From positions 98,185 to 162,184 of the forward strand of contig JAAUZE010000010.1 in NCBI GenBank assembly GCA_014804755.1: DNA of 64,000 bases, in the 5' to 3' direction. Below, piece after piece: positions 9,801-17,158 of this stretch. Numbering within the stretch: the stretch's first letter is position 1; every line of letters starts with the position of its first letter. The stretch comes from Lachnospiraceae bacterium (GTDB lineage Bacteria; Bacillota; Clostridia; Lachnospirales; Lachnospiraceae). Position numbers and translations under genes: made by a program. The notes beneath the pieces were generated by a model that saw nothing but the letters and a program-made list of their open reading frames with translations, was not told where the DNA came from and made no database searches.

Positions 9801-10716
9801 TGTGCGGAAAGAGGATTTTTATCAGGCGATGCTTTCCGAGATGAGCGCCTATGCAGAGGTGGATATGGATACCGGCATGATGCTCTCCGGAGGCGGTCTG
9901 TGGGAGAAATATCCGGCGATCGGAAGGCAGCAGCATCTGACATTCCAACAGCTTCAGGATACCTATTCGCGTGATGTTGTGGCGGAGGAGGATTATAGAG
10001 AGTATTACCGGCACATCAATGTGGACCATATCCGTCAGTCCTATGAGGAGGGAGAGGCGACGGTCACTGTGCAGTTCCGGAGGAAGAACGGGGACGAATA
10101 TCACTGGATGGAGCTGTTCGTGCATGCATTCCGGGAGCCTGAGACCGGTAAGATGTACGCCCTGTATTATCTAAAGGATATTAATGATAAAAAATTAAGA
10201 CAGATTGAAAACGAGCGTGCTGCCACGAGGGATCCGCTCACGAATGTCTTTAACCGCAAGGCGTTTGAAGAAAAGACGATTCAATATATGGAGGAGGATG
10301 CAAGAGAGGGAGAATCCTGCGCGTTCCTCATATTTGATGTGGATGATTTCAAAGAGTTTAACGACAAATACGGTCATCAGGGCGGGGACGACGTTTTGTG
10401 TTCGTTTGTGGACATTCTGCATGAAACATTTCGGCGGACGGATTATGTCGGGCGCTTCGGCGGCGATGAGTTTATCGTATTTTTAAAGAATTTTGTTTCA
10501 AGGGAGATCCTGGATCAGCGGCTGAATGAGTTTCAGAAAAAACTGGCAGGGCGAAAGCCGTATCCGGTCTTTTGCAGTATCGGCATCGCCATCATGAGGA
10601 AAGAAACCTTTGACTATGAGAAATGTTTGGGAAAAGCGGACGAAGCGCTTTACGAGAGTAAAAACGCCGGGAAGAACCGATATTCCTACCGCAGTATGGA
10701 CGGTGCGGAGATATAA
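6865..10716 (+). CDS. multidomain c-di-GMP enzyme (PAS-GGDEF-EAL-GAF-PAS-GGDEF)
   Basis: A 1283-residue soluble protein. The order is a PAS-like domain (about 25-140), a first GGDEF domain (145-295) whose signature is degenerate (LDGDHF near 216), an EAL domain (305-560) with EAL at 338-340, a GAF-like domain (about 690-830), a PAS-like region (about 1000-1120) and a canonical C-terminal GGDEF at 1199-1203. The EAL domain keeps ELRES, DDFGTG, KIDR and CEGVE, so phosphodiesterase activity is expected. The C-terminal GGDEF has an RxxD inhibitory site five residues upstream, so a feedback-controlled cyclase is also expected. There is no membrane segment. GAGGGGG precedes the ATG. Confidence 0.92.
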   Translation: MGQSGNGEVFGEQEEKLFKQYCETLRILNESTDDYLYIARLDTKRFYYWGNIAERYPLPRNREDGYSIEEYSKAVYDHDAAALEQDIRCVFEGKQDTHDMEYRLVDREGNQVWISCRGKVVYDEQGKRLFMMGRISDTALLGKTDSLTGLFNSSKFMKDFEETLHQKKEGTLLVLGVDDFKNINKKYGRAHGNRILKNVTLIMEDCIDDKFRIYRLDGDHFAINFVGYQSEMVASVYESIRKQLGGGCTFSAGAVTYPMSDVYDANTIYMYAESALDRAKKAGKNQLVFFSAEDYTKQLFLIDLGDEMRRSIQEHCEEFFLHYQPKIDARTMEVVGAEALLRFRSAYHGVVLPDMFISVLEQNGMIVPVGNWVLQEAIRQCKEWRKQNPKFTMSINLSYVQLQQKELSDTIYELLDRFKLPGDAVVMELRESTQLQDFMKYNQLFYQWGRRGIQVSVDDFGTGYSGLSYLKGLAVDEVKIDRSMISSIGQSAYHYRLLQNVLELAHSVQIRVCCEGVENACELHALKGLMPELMQGYYFSKPVDAGEFERRYLFDSKEQENWIKDAQAAPEQTGGEESREWHAGSCSENDYRAVLDQLEEAIYIKDADSDELYYMNAAAKRAAEVSGYDRKDTLIHWNGKPACLETAYDISAIGQIQSGLEERLKVSEQALKSMAALIDHEDLDTAVQEYLHETGEFYKAERSYLFLYSENNHAWSNLYEWCENQVQSMQAELLSVPENLVEPWMERFTAGMAEVIPDIDVYRESAPEMWKILHEQNIRRLIVVPILHEGKVLGFVGVDNPKKDSYHEELLVRTAPVLRNLLLQRGVMTADRKEEVISETLNLVREADILKDMRIGMWMIELDTNKGGGRMYVDKGMSELLGTESNISGEACYEHWHDNIVDSYQSYVEGAVRDMMLTGKIVEMEYPWRHPLLGEVPVRCVGRLSKAKDGVYTYKGYHLITKDMLYKHLPKGEAIKRQYVRKEDFYQAMLSEMSAYAEVDMDTGMMLSGGGLWEKYPAIGRQQHLTFQQLQDTYSRDVVAEEDYREYYRHINVDHIRQSYEEGEATVTVQFRRKNGDEYHWMELFVHAFREPETGKMYALYYLKDINDKKLRQIENERAATRDPLTNVFNRKAFEEKTIQYMEEDAREGESCAFLIFDVDDFKEFNDKYGHQGGDDVLCSFVDILHETFRRTDYVGRFGGDEFIVFLKNFVSREILDQRLNEFQKKLAGRKPYPVFCSIGIAIMRKETFDYEKCLGKADEALYESKNAGKNRYSYRSMDGAEI

Positions 10717-10794
10717 ACGGGGAACTCATCGGGAATCGGAGAGCTGGCGGGGCGGTTTCAAACGGAGCGCCTAAAATGAAAAAGGAGGAAGAAA

Positions 10795-13161
10795 ATGGAG
10801 CAGGCAAAATTGAGAGAATTGATTTCCCAAATGACGTTAGAGGAGAAGGCCGGCATGTGTTCGGGCAGTGATTTCTGGCATACCAAGGCGGTGGAACGTC
10901 TGGGTATTCCGGCATATATGGTCAGCGACGGACCGCACGGACTGCGTAAGCAGGATGAGGAAGCGGATCATCTCGGCGTCAATGACAGTATCAAAGCGGT
11001 CTGCTTTCCGACTGCGTGTGCGACAAGCGCCTCCTTTGACAGAGAGCTGCTTAGAGAGATGGGAGAAGCGCTGGGAAAAGAATGTCAGGCAGTCGGCGTC
11101 GGTACGATCTTAGGTCCGGCGGCCAATATCAAGCGTTCCCCCCTGTGTGGGCGTAATTTTGAATATTTCAGTGAGGATCCGTATCTGGCGACCGAGATCG
11201 CCGGTGCGCATATCGAGGGTGTGCAGAGTCAGAATGTCGGAACGAGCTTAAAGCATTATCTGGCGAATAATCAGGAGTACCGCAGATTGACGAGCAGCTC
11301 GGAGATCGACGAGAGAGCGCTGCGTGAAATTTACTTAGCGGCGTTTGAAGGTGCAGTCAAAAACAAAAAGCCGTGGACGGTGATGTGCTCCTATAACCGT
11401 GTGAACGGACTGCATGTTGCCGAAAGCAGGGAGTTTTTAACGGATGTTCTCCGCAAGGAATGGGGCTTTGACGGATATGTCATGAGCGACTGGGGCGCGG
11501 TCAACGAACGTGTAAAGGGGCTGGAAGCGGGTCTTGAGCTGGAAATGCCATCCTCCAGAGGAGAGAATGATAAGCTGATCGTGGAGGCGGTAAAGAACGG
11601 GACGTTGGATGAGAGCGTGCTGGATGAAGCAGTGGAGCGGATTTTGAACATTGTGTACCGCTATACGGAGCAGGCAAAACCGGATACTGTCTGGAATATG
11701 AATGCCGATCATGAGTTGAGCCGGAAGATTGAGGAAGAATGTATTGTTCTTTTGAAAAATGAGCAGATGCTGCCGTTAGAGAACAGGGGCAGTATCGCTT
11801 TTATCGGAAAATATGCAGAAAAGCCGCGTTTTCAGGGCGGAGGCAGTTCCCACATTAATTGTTTTAAGGTGGAGAGCGCCATGGATGCGGTGAACAATCC
11901 CGCATATGGAATCAGGGCAAATATCAATTATGTGCAGGGCTATGAGGATGAGCAGGATGAGATCGACAAGGAGCTCGTCCGCAAGGCAGTCGTGGCCGCT
12001 TCACAGGCGGAGACTGCCGTGATCTTCGCGGGGCTGCCGGATAATTTCGAGTCCGAGGGCTATGACAGAAAACATATGTCCATGCCGCGCTGTCAGAATT
12101 ATCTGATCAGCGAGGTAGCAAAGGTTCAGCCGAATACGGTCGTGGTGCTGCATAACGGTTCTCCGGTAGAGATGCCGTGGATCGATCAGGTCAAAGCGGT
12201 GGTGGAGGTGTATCTTGGCGGACAGGCGGTTGGCGGCGCGACGGTGAACGTGCTTTTCGGAAAAGTGAATCCGAGCGGTAAGCTTGCGGAGACCTTCCCC
12301 TTACGGGTGCAGGATAATCCGTCATGGCTCAATTTCCCCGGTGAAAAAAACAGGGTGGAGTACCGCGAGGGTATTTTTGTCGGCTACCGCTATTATGACA
12401 AACGCGAGATGGAAGTCTTGTTCCCGTTCGGGCATGGCTTAAGCTATACGACATTTTCTTACAGCAATCTGTGTGTCAGCGCGAATGCGATCATAGATAC
12501 TGATACGCTGACAGTCAGTGCGGATATTAAAAACACGGGAAAGGTGGCAGGAAAAGAAGCGGTGCAGCTCTATGTGCGGAACCCGAAGGGAGTCGCAAAC
12601 CGTCCGAACAGAGAGCTGCGCGGATTTACGAAGGTGTTCTTAAAGCCCGGTCAGACAAAGACTGTCACCTTTGAGCTTGAGAAGCGGGCGTTTGCCTATT
12701 ATAATACGGAGATTCATGACTGGTATGTGGAGAGCGGTGAGTACGGGATCGAGATTGCCGCGTCCTCGCGCGATATCCGATTAGAGGAGACGGTTGAGGT
12801 CATGTCAACCAGAAAACTTCCATTTACGGTTGACTTTAACACGACATTGGATGAGCTGCTGGATCATCCGGAGCTTAAGGATGTTATGGAGCCGCTGTTA
12901 AAGAATTATATGCCGCAGGTCGTGAACGCGGAGGAAGAGAAGGAGGACGACGGCTTTTCCGCGGAGGCCGGCTGGACGTCCCGCAAGGACGAGGAGAAAA
13001 AAGAAAAATCGGCGGCGGAAGAGGCGATCAACGAGGAGATGCAGAGGTCGATGATGGAGCAGACGCCGATCCGCGGGAATCTGAGCTTCGGTGACGGCAG
13101 CCTGACAAGAGAAATGCTTGCTGAAATGATCGAAAAAGCAAACGCCATATTGCGGAAGTAA
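10795..13161 (+). CDS. GH3 beta-glucosidase-type glycoside hydrolase
   Basis: This 788-residue protein has the GH3 N-terminal barrel (about 1-290), with SDGPHGLR near 44 and the nucleophile D232 in GYVMSDWGAV. An alpha/beta sandwich domain follows, and then a fibronectin-III-like domain (about 560-640; PNRELRGFTKVFLKPGQT). No signal peptide is present, so it acts in the cytosol on imported oligosaccharides. The last 100 residues form an acidic, lysine-rich extension with a helical tail, not usual for the family core. The ribosome site is AGGAGG. Specificity (glucosidase, xylosidase or other) cannot be fixed from motifs. A strong terminator follows. Confidence 0.92.
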   Translation: MEQAKLRELISQMTLEEKAGMCSGSDFWHTKAVERLGIPAYMVSDGPHGLRKQDEEADHLGVNDSIKAVCFPTACATSASFDRELLREMGEALGKECQAVGVGTILGPAANIKRSPLCGRNFEYFSEDPYLATEIAGAHIEGVQSQNVGTSLKHYLANNQEYRRLTSSSEIDERALREIYLAAFEGAVKNKKPWTVMCSYNRVNGLHVAESREFLTDVLRKEWGFDGYVMSDWGAVNERVKGLEAGLELEMPSSRGENDKLIVEAVKNGTLDESVLDEAVERILNIVYRYTEQAKPDTVWNMNADHELSRKIEEECIVLLKNEQMLPLENRGSIAFIGKYAEKPRFQGGGSSHINCFKVESAMDAVNNPAYGIRANINYVQGYEDEQDEIDKELVRKAVVAASQAETAVIFAGLPDNFESEGYDRKHMSMPRCQNYLISEVAKVQPNTVVVLHNGSPVEMPWIDQVKAVVEVYLGGQAVGGATVNVLFGKVNPSGKLAETFPLRVQDNPSWLNFPGEKNRVEYREGIFVGYRYYDKREMEVLFPFGHGLSYTTFSYSNLCVSANAIIDTDTLTVSADIKNTGKVAGKEAVQLYVRNPKGVANRPNRELRGFTKVFLKPGQTKTVTFELEKRAFAYYNTEIHDWYVESGEYGIEIAASSRDIRLEETVEVMSTRKLPFTVDFNTTLDELLDHPELKDVMEPLLKNYMPQVVNAEEEKEDDGFSAEAGWTSRKDEEKKEKSAAEEAINEEMQRSMMEQTPIRGNLSFGDGSLTREMLAEMIEKANAILRK

Positions 13162-13179
13162 ATAGGGTTCATAAGAAAT

Positions 13180-13229
13180 AAAAGCAGCGCCTGACGGGAG
13201 CATAACGTATCCGTCGGGCGCTGCTTTTT
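13180..13229 (+). terminator. terminator after the GH3 gene
   Basis: A GC-rich hairpin with arms of about 17 bases (AAAGCAGCGCCTGACGG paired with 13211-13227, one G-U pair) and a 13-base loop ends in a short T run. Confidence 0.9.
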
Positions 13230-13394
13230 CAAATAAGTTTCCTGTCAGTTAACTTAATATCTCAAAGTATCGTGCCGCTCGCTTGTTTTTTTACAAAGAG
13301 CAGGGGATAATGAGTGAAAAGAAGCATATCGGGTGTTTATGTAAAATTGGCAAAAAGGCGTGTTCCATGAAGCAGCGATGGGGAGAGGTGAGAA

Positions 13395-14525
13395 ATGAAT
13401 ACAAATCAATTCAATATCGGAGAGAATATCGCGAGGCTGCGGCATGAAAGGAAAATCCGACAGGAAGAGCTTGCGGATTTTGTCGGCGTGACAAAGGCGT
13501 CGGTCTCAAAATGGGAGAATGGGCAGACCATGCCGGATATTACGATCCTGCCGCAGCTTGCAGCTTTTTTTGATATCCATATAGACGAGCTGGTCGGGTA
13601 TGAACCGCAGCTTTCAAAGGAGCAGATACAAAAAATTTATCAGGAGCTTGCGGCGAAGTTTGCCAAAGATCCGTTTCGGGAGGTCATGGAAGAGAGCTAT
13701 GGTTATGTGAAGCGGTATTATTCCTGCTATCCGCTTTTGTTCCAGATCGGGATGCTTTGGCTGAATCATTATATGCTGACGGAGAATAAGGAGGCGCAGG
13801 AAAAAATTTTAGAGGCGGCAGTAGGACTAAGCCTGCGCATCGAAAACGGTTGTAAAGAAGTGGCGCTTTGCAGCGATGCCGCCGCCATGCGGGCGGTGAT
13901 CTATCTGATGCAGGGGAAAGCGAATGAGGTTGTGGCGCTGTTGGAGGACGTGTACAATCCGCTTAAATTGATGTCGCAGATGGGCACGGTGCTGACGCAG
14001 GCATATGTAATGAGCGGGGATACGGATATGGCGGACAGCTATACACAGTGCAACATGTACAGCCATATTTTTATGCTTGTTGCCAATGCCGGACAGTATT
14101 TGTTGATCCATGCGGGGGAGCTGCCCGTGATAGAGGAGACGACCTCCCGCGTGTGGCAGGTGGAAACGGCGTATGGGCTCACGAAATTGAATCCGAATGC
14201 CATAGCGCAATTTGCTCATCAGGCGGCCGTTTCGTATGCCGTCTGCGGGGAAAAGGAGAAGGCTGTTTCCTGTGTGGGACGATACGTCGATTGTATTGAG
14301 GAGCTGCTGTCCACACCGGAGATTCTTTTGCGCGAGGATGCTTATTTTAACCGGATGAATGAGTGGTTTGAGAGACTTGACAGCGGCCCTTATGCGCCGC
14401 GCAGCCGACAACTCGTAATAGAAAGTCTTGGTCAGACGTTGGAGCATCCGGCTTTTGCGCTGTTGGAGGGAGACGCGGAATTTTTGCGGCTGAAACGGAA
14501 ATTGGCGTCCCTTGCGGAAAAGTAA
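13395..14525 (+). CDS. XRE-family regulator with helical-repeat C-terminus
   Basis: Residues 10-65 form a helix-turn-helix (ARLRHERKIRQEELADFVGVTKASVSKWENG). The remaining 310 residues are alpha-helical and TPR-like, as in regulators that bind a peptide or small ligand. GGGAGAGGTGAG precedes the ATG. Its stop is 17 bases before a small membrane protein gene followed by an ABC ATPase and permease, so it probably regulates that module and may be co-transcribed with it. In Bacillus subtilis the related yxlEFG genes lie in the sigY operon; here an XRE protein occupies the regulatory position. Confidence 0.88.
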   Translation: MNTNQFNIGENIARLRHERKIRQEELADFVGVTKASVSKWENGQTMPDITILPQLAAFFDIHIDELVGYEPQLSKEQIQKIYQELAAKFAKDPFREVMEESYGYVKRYYSCYPLLFQIGMLWLNHYMLTENKEAQEKILEAAVGLSLRIENGCKEVALCSDAAAMRAVIYLMQGKANEVVALLEDVYNPLKLMSQMGTVLTQAYVMSGDTDMADSYTQCNMYSHIFMLVANAGQYLLIHAGELPVIEETTSRVWQVETAYGLTKLNPNAIAQFAHQAAVSYAVCGEKEKAVSCVGRYVDCIEELLSTPEILLREDAYFNRMNEWFERLDSGPYAPRSRQLVIESLGQTLEHPAFALLEGDAEFLRLKRKLASLAEK

Positions 14526-14542
14526 AGGAGGAGAATAAGGGT

Positions 14543-14743
14543 ATGAATTTACAGGAAATGCTGCCGTTTTTGATCCCATTAGTGATCGTGCAGCTTGCGC
14601 TGCTTGGTTTTACGTTGTGGCATGTGTTGACGCATCGGAATTATAAACGCGGAAACCGTGCGCTGTGGCTGATCGTTGTGATCGTCGGAATGGAGTTTAT
14701 CGGACCGATCTTATATTTTATACTCGGAAAAGAGGATGCATGA
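14543..14743 (+). CDS. YxlE-like small membrane protein (PLDc_N)
   Basis: A 66-residue protein with two hydrophobic helices separated by a basic loop (LTHRNYKRGNR) and a conserved end GPILYFILGKED. This is the PLDc_N signature found at the start of cardiolipin synthases and in stand-alone proteins such as B. subtilis YxlE. AAAGGAGGAG precedes the ATG. Its stop overlaps the ABC ATPase start, which suggests obligate co-expression. YxlE is linked to negative control of SigY in Bacillus; whether it affects the XRE regulator here is speculation. Confidence 0.85.
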   Translation: MNLQEMLPFLIPLVIVQLALLGFTLWHVLTHRNYKRGNRALWLIVVIVGMEFIGPILYFILGKEDA

Positions 14744-15645
14744 TGAATATTCTGACGTTATCCCATGTGAAAAAAGCATTCGGCACGAGCGAGGTTCTGC
14801 GCGATGTGAGTATTTCGGTACCGGAACATTCCGTGTTCGGGTTTATCGGACAAAACGGGGCGGGAAAGACGACGTGCATGAAGATGGTGCTTGGATTATT
14901 ACAGCCGGATGGCGGGGACATCTTTGTCAAAGAGGAGCCGGTGGTATACGGGCAGAACCGGACGAACCGTTATATCGGGTATCTGCCGGATGTACCGGAG
15001 TTTTACGGCTTTATGACGCCGACCGAGTATCTTGCCATGTGCGGCGAGATCACCGGCATGCGCAGGGAAGAGATCAGACAAAAATCCGCGCAGCTTTTGG
15101 AGCTGGTCGGGCTTACTACGGCAAATAAAAGGATCAAAGGTTTTTCGCGCGGAATGAAGCAGCGGCTTGGGATTGCGCAGGCACTCTTAAACGGTCCGGA
15201 GCTGCTGATTTGTGATGAGCCGACATCGGCGCTCGATCCTGTCGGGCGGAAAGAAATTTTAGAGGTACTGCGCGCGGTCAGGGAGCGGACGACGGTTCTT
15301 TTTTCGACGCATATTCTGTCCGATGTGGAACGCATCTGTGACAGGATTGCTTTTTTGCATGATGGAAAGATCGTTCTGAACGGAACGCTTGAGGAGGTGC
15401 GCGCGAAAAGGCGGGGCGGAAATATTGCGCTGGAATTTGCATCCGCTGAAGAGGCGGAGCGTTTTCTGCGCCTTTACGGGAGCGGTAAAAAGGAGAGTGC
15501 GCAGCGTATCCTGCTTGAAAACGGGGCAGTGGAGGACAGGACGGGTCTTTGGCGCTGTCTGATGAACGGCGCTTTTGATCTTGAGCGCATGGAGCGCACA
15601 GAACCGACGCTGGAGGATTTATTTATGGAGGTGGCAGGCAGATGA
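14743..15645 (+). CDS. ABC transporter ATP-binding protein, YxlF-like
   Basis: A 300-residue ATPase with Walker A GQNGAGKTT, Q-loop region GYLPDVPEFYGFMT, signature SRGMKQRLGIAQA, Walker B LLICDEP and H-loop STH. Two adjacent ATGs exist at 14740 and 14743; I chose 14743 because its spacing from AGAGG is 7 bases. The first base overlaps the stop of the preceding gene. Its 3' end overlaps the permease gene by 4 bases. It should power the partner permease, as in the Bacillus YxlFG transporter. The substrate is unknown; an envelope-active compound is the usual guess. Confidence 0.92.
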   Translation: MNILTLSHVKKAFGTSEVLRDVSISVPEHSVFGFIGQNGAGKTTCMKMVLGLLQPDGGDIFVKEEPVVYGQNRTNRYIGYLPDVPEFYGFMTPTEYLAMCGEITGMRREEIRQKSAQLLELVGLTTANKRIKGFSRGMKQRLGIAQALLNGPELLICDEPTSALDPVGRKEILEVLRAVRERTTVLFSTHILSDVERICDRIAFLHDGKIVLNGTLEEVRAKRRGGNIALEFASAEEAERFLRLYGSGKKESAQRILLENGAVEDRTGLWRCLMNGAFDLERMERTEPTLEDLFMEVAGR

Positions 15646-16412
15646 GGCAATGGGCGGCATTTGTTAAAAAAGAAGGTTTGGAGCTGCTGCGGTCAGGACG
15701 GCTGTTTCTGCTTTTGCTTTTGTTTTGTCTGTTCGGTGTGATGAATCCCGCGATTGCAAAGCTTACACCGTGGCTGATGGAGCTGATGTCGGACCAGCTT
15801 GCGGAAAGCGGTATGATGGTCGGCGAGATTGTAGTGGATGCAATGACTGCCTGGACACAGTTTTATAAGAATATGCCGATCATGCTCCTTGTCATGGTCG
15901 TCATGTTCGGCGGGATCGTTGTCGGGGAGTTGCAGAAAGGAACGCTGATCCCGATTGTGGCTAAGGGTATGAAGCGCGGGCGCATTCTCGGCGCAAAGGC
16001 ACTTGCCGTAGCGGCGGTATGGACGGGAGGTTCTATTCTCAGTTTTGCAATTACCTATGCGTACAGCGCCTATTTTTGGGACAACGGGATCGCGGCGTAT
16101 TTGTTTTTCGGCGCTTTTTGCTTTTGGCTTTTCGGAATCTGGATTTTGTCCGTCATTCTGCCCGCTTCCGCATTTGCAAACTCTGCGGCGGCGGTCATTC
16201 TCACGGCCGGAATCTGCTTTGCCGTGTCTTATCTGCTTGGGCTTATCCCGGCGGTCAAACCATATTCCCCTGTGTATCTGCTTGAGTCGCTGCCGCTTCT
16301 TACAGGCGGGACGGTGACCGGCGATTACACGGCGGCGCTGTGTGTGACGGCAGGGCTTACGGTTTTTCATATGATCGCGGGGGTGTGGTTATTTAACAGG
16401 AAGCTTGTTTAG
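15642..16412 (+). CDS. ABC-2 permease, YxlG-like
   Basis: A 256-residue membrane protein with about six transmembrane helices, starting MRQWAAFVKKEGLELLRSGR. The basic amphipathic N-terminus followed by a long hydrophobic helix is typical of ABC-2 permeases. An ATGA overlap joins it to the ATPase gene. It completes the XRE/YxlE/YxlF/YxlG-like set, which appears to end here because about 75 bases with a TATAAT box (16450-16455) separate it from the next gene. Confidence 0.88.
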   Translation: MRQWAAFVKKEGLELLRSGRLFLLLLLFCLFGVMNPAIAKLTPWLMELMSDQLAESGMMVGEIVVDAMTAWTQFYKNMPIMLLVMVVMFGGIVVGELQKGTLIPIVAKGMKRGRILGAKALAVAAVWTGGSILSFAITYAYSAYFWDNGIAAYLFFGAFCFWLFGIWILSVILPASAFANSAAAVILTAGICFAVSYLLGLIPAVKPYSPVYLLESLPLLTGGTVTGDYTAALCVTAGLTVFHMIAGVWLFNRKLV

Positions 16413-16487
16413 TAGAGTCTATCCGATTTGTTCCTTTCGTGTTATAATCTGTGTGGGTACTGCTAAAACAGAAAGGCGGGGCAGCAG

Positions 16488-16934
16488 ATGAAGCGAAAAA
16501 ATAAAGAAGTATGCTATTTACTTTGCAGTCTGCTAATATTTGTTGTCATAGTGTATTTATTTGGCGGCATTTCCGTATCTGAAATCGCGTGTCCAAGATT
16601 TCAGGGGATATCCTCTTTAGATATGACATTGACTGCAGAATTGGCACAGTCCCCGGATGTGTTACGATCTTTTTTTACAGAGGATGCGCAAGCCGTAGGT
16701 GGTGATGATTATTGGGATGTTGCGGGTGAATATCTCCCGGCCGGTGCAAGATGCATGGACGTCAGTGTCAGCGGGGAGGTTGTTTATCTGGACTATGAGT
16801 TAGACGAGATTCGTTATATTGTCGCTTATTACAGAGACGGAAGGGTCGAAAAAGTGGCAAGACCGATCGAAGGGGACGAGCTGTATGCGATAGACAGCGT
16901 GAACAATACAGTTGAGATTACAAGCGTAAAGTAA
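16488..16934 (+). CDS. unknown membrane-anchored protein
   Basis: I do not recognise this 148-residue protein. It has a basic start (MKRKNKE), one hydrophobic segment (about residues 9-27) and an acidic, beta-rich remainder expected outside the cell. The cysteine near residue 35 is not in a clear lipobox, so the helix is probably an uncleaved anchor. A GGCGGGGC-type ribosome site precedes the ATG. A TATAAT lies 33 bases before the gene, without a clear -35. A terminator follows, so it appears monocistronic. Confidence 0.7.
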   Translation: MKRKNKEVCYLLCSLLIFVVIVYLFGGISVSEIACPRFQGISSLDMTLTAELAQSPDVLRSFFTEDAQAVGGDDYWDVAGEYLPAGARCMDVSVSGEVVYLDYELDEIRYIVAYYRDGRVEKVARPIEGDELYAIDSVNNTVEITSVK

Positions 16935-16970
16935 AAACAATTCTCGTCTGCTATGAAAGAGTAACATCAA

Positions 16971-17008
16971 AAAAGTAACCACTGCTTTTATGAATAGTGG
17001 TTGCTTTT
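16971..17008 (+). terminator. terminator after the small membrane protein gene
   Basis: GTAACCACT (16975-16983) pairs with AGTGGTTGC around a 12-base loop, with a T run after it and an A run before it. Confidence 0.75.
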
Positions 17009-17053
17009 CGTTTATGTGGATAAATGTGGGAAGCGTAAGAAATCTGTTTGGTC

Positions 17054-17082
17054 TTGCAAAAAAGTAAAAAGTGTGGTATCAT
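17054..17082 (+). promoter_or_regulatory. putative promoter of the 668-aa-frame lipoprotein gene
   Basis: TTGCAA (17054-17059), 17 bases, then TATCAT (17077-17082), about 75 bases before the ATG. Confidence 0.6.
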
Positions 17083-17158
17083 AGATACATATTTAAGAAT
17101 CTTAAATAAGTTTGGCGCACAGGAAGATATCGTTACAGTAAGAACAGGAGGGTATACA

